Source: Leptospira idonii
GTDB taxonomy: Bacteria; Spirochaetota; Leptospiria; Leptospirales; Leptospiraceae
DNA length: 64,000 nt
Reading direction: 5' to 3'
Assembly (NCBI RefSeq): GCF_004770995.1
Contig: NZ_RQHW01000010.1
Coordinates: 67,008-131,007, forward strand
Positions within the stretch are counted from its first letter, which is position 1, and each line of letters opens with the position of its first letter. This document shows positions 58,120 to 64,000 of the stretch, piece by piece. Position numbers and translations under genes: made by a program. The notes beneath the pieces are model-generated. The model did not search any database, had not been told where the DNA came from, and saw only the letters and a program-made list of their open reading frames with translations.

Positions 58120-60081
58120 TTAGTCCGCTATAGGATTTTTTTCGAGATTTAAAGTTTGTAGATTCTTTAAATTTGTAACGTATTCTGGAATTTGAGTGAT
58201 TTGGTTGTTCGATAAATCAAGAATTTGTAAGTTCTTTAGATTTGTGATGTGTTCCGGAATTCGAGTGATTTGATTATTCAATAAATAAAGAATTTGTAGG
58301 TTCTTTAGATTTGTGATGTGTTCCGGAATTTCTGTGATCTGATTGTTAAATAGATCAAGGACTTGTAAATTCTTTAAATTTGCAATGTGTTCTGGAATTT
58401 GAGTGATTTGGTTGTCCGTTAAATAAAGGACTTGTAGGTTCGTTAGACTTGCGATGTGTTCCGGAATTTTTGTGATCTGGTTTTTCGACAAAGTAAGGAT
58501 TTGCAAATTCTTTAGATTTGTAACGTATTCTGGAATTTCCGTGATCTCGTTGTTAAATAAAGAAAGGACTCGTAGGTTCTTTAGACTTGTGATCTGTTCC
58601 GGAATTTGAGTGATCTGATTGATATATAAATAAAGAATTTGTAAGTTCTTTAGATTTGCGATATGTTCCGGAATTTGAGTGATTTGGTTGTTATATAAAT
58701 AAAGGACTTCTAGGTTTTTTAGATTTGTAATGTGTTCTGAAATTTGAGTGATCTGGTTGCCGTATAAAGAAAGGACTTCTAGGTTTTTTAAATTTGTGAT
58801 GTGTTCCGGAATCTCTGTGATCTCGTTTCTCGATAGATCCAGGACTTTTAGGTTCTTTAAATTTGTGATGTGTTCTGAAATTTGAGTGATTTGGTTGTTC
58901 GATACATAAAGAACTTTTAGGTTCTTTAGATTTGTGATGTGTTCTGAAACTTCTGTGATTTGATTGTCCATTAAATAAAGGACTTCCAAGTTTTTTAGAT
59001 TTGCGATGTGTTCTGGAATTTGAGTCACCTGGTTGTTCGATAGATCAAGGACTTTTAGGTTTTTTAGATTTGTAATCTGTTCCGGAATTTGAGTCACCTG
59101 GTTGTTCGATAAAGAAAGGACTTCTAAGTTTTTCAAATTTGCGATGTGTTCTGGAATTTGAGTGATCTGGTTGTAATGTAAATAAAGGACTTCTAGGTTC
59201 GCTAGATTTGCGATGTGTTCCGGAATTCGAGTGATCTGATTGTCATATAAATAAAGGACTTCTAAGTTTTTTAGATTTGTGATGTGTTCCGGAATTTCCG
59301 TGATCTGATTGTTCGATATATCAAGGACTTCTAAATCCTTTAGATTTACGATGTGTTCTGGAATTTGAATAATTTGGTTGTTATATAAATAAAGGACTTC
59401 TAAGTTTTTTAGATTTGTGATGTGTTCCGGAATTTGAGTGATTTGGTTGTTCGACAAAGAAAGGAATGTTAAGTTCTTTAGATTTGTAATGCGTTCCGGA
59501 ATTTGAGTGATTTGGTTGTTCGACAAAGAAAGGAATGTTAAGTTCTTCAGATTTGTAATCTGTTCCGGAATTTCTTTCAGGTTCCATCCAGTTAGGTCCA
59601 AATATTGGAGATTGGGAAAACGATTCAGAATCTCCCAGTTCGTTAGTTCGCCTCTTTGAATTTTGAATCCATAGATGCATTCCGCAGGAATCGTTTCCAA
59701 ACGAAGATATACCGAATAGTCCAAGATATACCCTGGGCGGATCGGTAAACTTTCGATAGGATTTCCAATCAGATTTAGAATGGTTCCCATCGGGAGCTTC
59801 GTAGCATCCGAAGGGATATCTTTTATTAAATTATTTCTCAAATCAATTTCCCCTAGAAATCCCAAACTCCAAACTCTTTCCGGTATTTTGCTTAAGGCCC
59901 CGCTTGCTTTACGAACCAGGAACATTTCCAAATTCTCTATATGCATCTCATTGAAATCAATTACAGTATCATGAGAGTATCCCAAAAGAATCTCTGTTAC
60001 TTTGTAGAGAGAGAGGCTGAGTTTGGGAGATTGGAATTTTTCAGCTTCGTCTAAAATGCTAGCAATTTTGGCTTGGAACAT
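58120..60081 (-). CDS. Leucine-rich repeat protein, 20 full repeats
   Basis: 653 residues, no signal peptide or membrane helix. After a 175-residue N-terminal domain come 20 complete 23-residue repeats of the type NLKNLxxLxLxNNQITxIPEHI and a partial 21st. Consecutive units are 69 bp and near-identical at DNA level, a substrate for copy-number change by recombination. LRR proteins of this type are cytoplasmic or secreted interaction scaffolds in Leptospira; partners unknown. The repeats contain SDS22-like surface residues and no obvious catalytic domain. Confidence 0.88.
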   Translation of the reverse strand: MFQAKIASILDEAEKFQSPKLSLSLYKVTEILLGYSHDTVIDFNEMHIENLEMFLVRKASGALSKIPERVWSLGFLGEIDLRNNLIKDIPSDATKLPMGTILNLIGNPIESLPIRPGYILDYSVYLRLETIPAECIYGFKIQRGELTNWEILNRFPNLQYLDLTGWNLKEIPEQITNLKNLTFLSLSNNQITQIPERITNLKNLTFLSLSNNQITQIPEHITNLKNLEVLYLYNNQIIQIPEHIVNLKDLEVLDISNNQITEIPEHITNLKNLEVLYLYDNQITRIPEHIANLANLEVLYLHYNQITQIPEHIANLKNLEVLSLSNNQVTQIPEQITNLKNLKVLDLSNNQVTQIPEHIANLKNLEVLYLMDNQITEVSEHITNLKNLKVLYVSNNQITQISEHITNLKNLKVLDLSRNEITEIPEHITNLKNLEVLSLYGNQITQISEHITNLKNLEVLYLYNNQITQIPEHIANLKNLQILYLYINQITQIPEQITSLKNLRVLSLFNNEITEIPEYVTNLKNLQILTLSKNQITKIPEHIASLTNLQVLYLTDNQITQIPEHIANLKNLQVLDLFNNQITEIPEHITNLKNLQILYLLNNQITRIPEHITNLKNLQILDLSNNQITQIPEYVTNLKNLQTLNLEKNPIAD

Positions 60082-60297
60082 AGCAAGAACCTGCTCTTTT
60101 ATGGGTTTTTGTCAATATCGATTTCCTACTACATCCTCGACATTAGATGCATCTGATTTTTTGACTCACTGATTCTAGGCAGATCAGATAGAAATATTTC
60201 CCCCTCTTTAGATTTTGCTGATACTTAAAATTTTTATCCGCAGCTATGAGGCAACAAATCACACGTGACAAAAATTTCAGGTATCCGAGGATCCTGC

Positions 60298-61545
60298 TTA
60301 AAATGCCAAACCAAAAGATAACAATTGTTTAATTCTTTTCCGAAGTGCCGATTTATCGTTTTTCGTTTTGGCAAGAGAGACAGCTTTATCGAAATACAGT
60401 TTTGTTTTTTCAGGTTCCGATTCTATATATAATTCGCCGAGTAATGAATAATAATAGGGATTTGTTTTTAATTCCAGCGCTTCTAGTTCTTTGAGAGCAG
60501 CTTCCCTTCCCTCAGCTCGAAACAAAGCATAGGCCCGATTCAATAAAAGGAGAGGTGAAGACTCTAAATTCAAAAGACCGGTATATAGTTGAAAAATGGT
60601 TTCCCATTTTTTTTCCTTTTCCTCAGGCAAAGTATGCCAATAAGCAATGGCTGCTTCCAGATGGTATTTGGAAAACTTAGGTTCTTTGTTTGCCTGGAAA
60701 AAGAAATACTCTCCCTTTTTGATATAGTTTTCATTCCAAAGGGTTCGATCTTGATCTCCATAAAGAACAATTTCTCCTTCCTGATCAAGTCTTGCATCAA
60801 ATCTAGATACATGAAAACAAAGGAGAGAAAGAAGCGCATTCGCTTCCGGTGTATTCGTTTCTTTTGTTTCCAATAAAATGGAACAGAGACGAATCGCTTC
60901 CAAACATAGGTCTTTCCTTAATGGGACCTCCCGCCGACTAGAAGAGTAACCTTCGTTGAACAATAAATAGATGGTTCTAAGAACAGAAGTTAACCGACTC
61001 TCCAAATCGAGAGAGAAAGGAATTTCTAAGGTTATATTATTTTCCCTTAACTTTTCTTTTGCACGAAATAATCTTTTGCTAATTGTCTCTTTATTGGAAA
61101 GAAAGGCATCTGCAATTTCTTCAATCCCGAATCCGCATAAAATCCGAAGAGACAAACCGATTTGAGACGTTACGGGAATAGAAGGATGCGAGAGCGCAAA
61201 TATCATCCTAAGCTGACTGTCCTTGATATTCTCTTCAGAAAGATCCAACTCAAATTCGGATGTAGGAAGGTCTCTGCGATAAAACGGAAGTATCTTGTTT
61301 TGAAAAATAGAATCTCTATGGATTAGATTCTTTGCCTTATTTTTTGCAACTGCATACAACCAGGCGACTGGGTTTTCCGGGATCCCGTTGAGACCCCAAA
61401 CATTGGATGCAGTCAAAAAAGTTTCACTTGCAATATCCTCTGCAATTTCGATCTGATAGAATCCGTATTGTTTACAAAGCACGGAAATAATCTTCGAATA
61501 TTCCGTTCGAAATAAATTCGGTATAAGATCCGATTGCTCCATCAA
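60298..61545 (-). CDS. ECF42-type sigma factor with TPR-like C-terminus
   Basis: 415 residues. ECF sigma regions 2 (AEDIASETFLTASNVWG) and 4 (GFGIEEIADAFLSNKETISKRLFRAKEKLR) are followed by a 210-residue helical extension (AIAYWHTLPEEKE, LLNRAYALFRAEG) of the DUF6596/TPR type that defines ECF42. These lack an anti-sigma factor and use the C-terminal domain for control. The DGPF partner gene (61563-61922) sits 18 bases upstream on the same strand, the usual context for this group. Confidence 0.9.
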   Translation of the reverse strand: MMEQSDLIPNLFRTEYSKIISVLCKQYGFYQIEIAEDIASETFLTASNVWGLNGIPENPVAWLYAVAKNKAKNLIHRDSIFQNKILPFYRRDLPTSEFELDLSEENIKDSQLRMIFALSHPSIPVTSQIGLSLRILCGFGIEEIADAFLSNKETISKRLFRAKEKLRENNITLEIPFSLDLESRLTSVLRTIYLLFNEGYSSSRREVPLRKDLCLEAIRLCSILLETKETNTPEANALLSLLCFHVSRFDARLDQEGEIVLYGDQDRTLWNENYIKKGEYFFFQANKEPKFSKYHLEAAIAYWHTLPEEKEKKWETIFQLYTGLLNLESSPLLLLNRAYALFRAEGREAALKELEALELKTNPYYYSLLGELYIESEPEKTKLYFDKAVSLAKTKNDKSALRKRIKQLLSFGLAF

Positions 61546-61562
61546 GACTTACGCATATACCT

Positions 61563-61922
61563 TTATTCTTCTTCCTTATGGATACCGATGATTCTTCTCA
61601 CTTCCACACTGTTACCTTCTCCCATTAGGATGGGACAATCTTTGGCAATATTTGTTGCATCCTCGAAGTTCCTGGCTTCAATGATGATGAAACCTGCGAG
61701 AGACTCCTTTGTTTCCACAAATGGACCATCTGTGATGAGATGATTCGATTGGATCACTTTTCCCTCTGTTGACAAAGCTGTCCCTGATTTGAACTGCTTT
61801 TTTGCCACTATTCCATTGACCCATTCTTGGTATTGTTTCATATAAATCTGCAATTGTTCTGGAGAAGGTTGGGCTTCTTTTGTAAGGATATCTAAACGCA
61901 TTAAAATTAAGTAATCTTCCAT
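61563..61922 (-). CDS. DGPF/YCII-domain protein
   Basis: 119 residues. YLILMRLD near the start and HLITDGPFVETKESLAGF are the YCII-fold DGPF signature. Its molecular role is unknown, but such proteins are typically encoded with ECF42 sigma factors and belong to their regulons. The 18-base gap to the sigma gene indicates one transcript. Confidence 0.9.
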   Translation of the reverse strand: MEDYLILMRLDILTKEAQPSPEQLQIYMKQYQEWVNGIVAKKQFKSGTALSTEGKVIQSNHLITDGPFVETKESLAGFIIIEARNFEDATNIAKDCPILMGEGNSVEVRRIIGIHKEEE

Positions 61923-61940
61923 GATGGATCTCTCTTGATT

Positions 61941-62777
61941 TTATTTTATATTTTTTCGGATAAAATTTCGAACCCTGATTTCATATTCTGTTCGATTCTC
62001 ATCCCATATAAATCCGTGAGAACCTGAATCAGGGAACCATACTTCACTCATGCCAGGATATAGTTTTGAAAGAGACTCCGAATGTTGATAGGATACAACT
62101 GAATCTTTCTTACTGTGAATAAAAAATAAAGGCACAGAACTGGACAATCGTAAAGAATTTTCAGGACTCAGCAACAAATCAAATTTTCCTCTAGTAGTTA
62201 CAAGACCAATCAAAGACTGGACTGCCCAATTCGGCAATGAGGCTGACTCTGGAGAGTCCAAAATCAACCTTTCAAAACTAAACATAGGGTTTTCTAGAAT
62301 TAAACCTTTCGCGTCTCTCAAAAAAGGAAGCGCAATTAAAACGGAAGAAGCCCCGACTGAAGATCCAACTATTAAAATATTCTTATATTTATTGAAAAGA
62401 TACAAATAGGCAGATAAAACATCTCGCGACTCGCGGTTTCCAAAACTTAAACCGGGAACCATACAGGGAGCCTCGCCATGACAAGACAAATCATATCCGT
62501 TTAACGACAGAAAAGAAACTTCATGAAAATGGAATTGTTTTGTGATGCGAATATTCCCACAGGATTTGCCCCAGACTTTTTCCCCTTCTTGGCTACATTC
62601 CTTAAAATTTTTACTGATCCCTTTCCATACCGGAAATAAAATTTGGTTGCTTGCAGACCAGATTCCAACTGCAAAGGAAAAGAGGATCAAAGCTAAAATG
62701 ATCACAGAAAAGTAACCTAGCCGCAATAGAATACGATTCCTCTTGGGTTGCCGGTTCCGTTCTTGTTTTTGAGTCAT
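61941..62777 (-). CDS. Membrane-anchored alpha/beta hydrolase
   Basis: About 278 residues from ATG 62777 (AAGGAGAT 7 bases upstream). A Lys/Arg-rich N-terminus and one transmembrane helix (17-38) precede a periplasmic hydrolase: LIVGSSVGASSVL is the nucleophile elbow, SKKDSVVSY carries the catalytic Asp, and SGSHGF the His. Two Cys in LSCHGEAPC likely form a disulfide. It lies 18 bases upstream of the DGPF gene on the same strand, so it may belong to the ECF42 unit. Substrate unknown. Confidence 0.78.
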   Translation of the reverse strand: MTQKQERNRQPKRNRILLRLGYFSVIILALILFSFAVGIWSASNQILFPVWKGISKNFKECSQEGEKVWGKSCGNIRITKQFHFHEVSFLSLNGYDLSCHGEAPCMVPGLSFGNRESRDVLSAYLYLFNKYKNILIVGSSVGASSVLIALPFLRDAKGLILENPMFSFERLILDSPESASLPNWAVQSLIGLVTTRGKFDLLLSPENSLRLSSSVPLFFIHSKKDSVVSYQHSESLSKLYPGMSEVWFPDSGSHGFIWDENRTEYEIRVRNFIRKNIK

Positions 62778-63071
62778 ATCAATCTCCTTTGCCTTTATAT
62801 CAAACGAAGATGGTAAAAATGGACATTGCCTTTCGAAAAAGGGAAAAAATTGAGAACAAAATGGGAGATTTGCGAAGAAAATTCTTTGATTTGGTCCAGT
62901 TGATTTGGAAAGATTTTTACGCGTCCAGGGAGTCACCTCCATTCGAACAAAGATGCTTTTCTCTGCGTTTCACCAGGAAAACTATGTTCACAAAGAAGAA
63001 TTGGCTCCACTCTTGATTGACCCCAGAATCATTAGGACCGCAGTTTTTTAATTACATAAGGCAAAAAAGGC

Positions 63072-63911
63072 ATGGATCTCACTTTACTTGTTTGGAACAA
63101 CGCAATTGCCATTTTAATTGTAGCAATTGTTTGTTGCCTTGCAAGTTTTCGCCAAACCATTCTTTCTATGCTTATCGCAACCTTTACTCTGTTAGCTTGT
63201 ATTCAATTTATCAGCGAATCTCATCATGATCCTGTCGAAATCATGGGCTTTATCAAGCTTATGTTGCTTCTGCCCCTTGGCTTGGGAACCGTAATCGCAT
63301 TTGCTAGTTTTCCCGAAGATAAGCGGAAAAGGTTTTTGCCATGGTTTTCCCGTTATATCAACTTTGCTGTGGTAACGAATATCTTCGTTATGGTTTTCAC
63401 TCCCGATGGAGGCACCTATCGCGGGCTCCTCAGTCGCATTGTATGTCTAACTCTTCTCTTCTGGTTGGTTCAGGAAATGACAAAAGAACGTTTCCAGACG
63501 ACTCAGTTTGATCGTGGATTTTTCATATTTCGATCCTCACCTTTACAATGGATCTATTGTCACGCTGCTTATCGCATCGCACTCCTATCACTGCCAACCT
63601 TTGAGAACCAAAAATATCTGCTTCTTGAGCCATTGGGTCTACTCACCATGTCAGTCCTCTATCGTTTTCACAAAAAAAGATATGCTCTCCATTATTATTT
63701 CGGTTTTGCAGATACGATCGTGGTAACAACTTTAACTGTGCTTACGAAGTATCCGATTCTGCCCCCGTTTGAATCCAAGGGTCCCTCTATCAGTGGACTA
63801 TCTCAAAATCAATGGGACATGTTATTTATACCCATTCAGCTTACAGTCATCGGAATTGCTTTGCGAGCTATATTCAAAAATCCATCGTACCATAGCGTCC
63901 CTGAGACATAA
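63072..63911 (+). CDS. Polytopic membrane protein, unknown
   Basis: 279 residues, about eight transmembrane helices separated by short polar loops (FASFPEDKRKRFL; FTPDGGTYRG). No recognised family; a Tyr/His-rich C-terminal half. AAGGC precedes the ATG closely. Divergent from the alpha/beta hydrolase. The remaining 89 bases of the window hold no gene I can support. Confidence 0.55.
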   Translation: MDLTLLVWNNAIAILIVAIVCCLASFRQTILSMLIATFTLLACIQFISESHHDPVEIMGFIKLMLLLPLGLGTVIAFASFPEDKRKRFLPWFSRYINFAVVTNIFVMVFTPDGGTYRGLLSRIVCLTLLFWLVQEMTKERFQTTQFDRGFFIFRSSPLQWIYCHAAYRIALLSLPTFENQKYLLLEPLGLLTMSVLYRFHKKRYALHYYFGFADTIVVTTLTVLTKYPILPPFESKGPSISGLSQNQWDMLFIPIQLTVIGIALRAIFKNPSYHSVPET

Positions 63912-64000
63912 AAAACCCACCGGCAGTAGTAGAATAAAATAAAGGGAAATAAAACAAAAAAGCCACACGTATTAGGTGAGGCATTTGGTGAGATGATTTT

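Noticed and set aside
58120..59700. LRR repeat block considered as a CRISPR-like array
   Set aside because: The 69-bp periodicity is coding, without constant repeats separated by unique spacers.
62778..63016. Plus-strand 75-residue frame and the longer minus-strand frame of the hydrolase
   Set aside because: AAGGAGAT fixes the hydrolase start at 62777; the plus frame is its shadow and has no ribosome-binding site.

Overview
The window looks like chromosome from a spirochaete of the genus Leptospira, probably a free-living or low-virulence relative. This is inferred from family content, not from a database match. The pointers are moderate-to-low GC, many TTG and GTG starts, a cytoplasmic ladder of 23-residue leucine-rich repeats, 7TMR-DISM and HisKA_2 sensor kinases, lipoproteins with loose lipoboxes, and short GTAGGA-type palindromes between genes. 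There are no rRNA or tRNA genes, insertion sequences or CRISPR arrays that I could see.

Layout. 1-6.4 kb: the end of a cut-off gene, a membrane-anchored protein with no ordinary start codon, homoserine kinase (thrB, -), a helical unknown, an acyl-CoA dehydrogenase (-), and a secreted TPR/CAP-like protein. The divergent gap at 4.6-5.1 kb holds two look-alike structured elements. 6.6-9.5 kb: a degenerate HD-domain protein and a membrane adenylate cyclase. 9.6-24.6 kb: a long, mostly + strand housekeeping run with etfBA, a LolA-like carrier, trpS, a ComEC-like protein, rsmA/ksgA, a sterol-desaturase-family enzyme, an M23 peptidase, a HAD phosphatase, rsmI, a cupin-type regulator and prmA. 24.6-37.5 kb: sensor kinases, an amine oxidase, an acyltransferase, an HNH protein, and a tightly coupled - strand operon (acyl-CoA synthetase, acyl-CoA dehydrogenase, histidine kinase, MaoC hydratase), then a CBS protein and a sodium symporter. 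37.9-41.2 kb: a leucine attenuator (17-residue leader peptide plus terminator) in front of a short isopropylmalate-synthase-type enzyme, then a D-aminoacylase-type amidohydrolase. 41.2-49.6 kb: two polytopic glycosyltransferases, a CrtA-like protein, a YndJ-like membrane protein, an Rrf2 cassette with palindromic operators, and a metallo-beta-lactamase-fold lipoprotein.

49.7-56.0 kb is the most unusual part. An ECF sigma gene is paired with clpP. Facing away from it is a near-consensus sigma-54 promoter preceded by helically phased repeats. That promoter drives a secreted alpha/beta hydrolase, followed by a membrane-anchored partner protein and a membrane-embedded sigma-54 activator. I propose that this is a self-contained, envelope-sensing lipase system.

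56.3-64 kb: an astacin-like protease with a 14-bp hairpin in its leader, a small lipoprotein, the LRR protein, an ECF42-type sigma factor with its DGPF (YCII) partner, a membrane-anchored alpha/beta hydrolase, and a membrane protein of unknown function.
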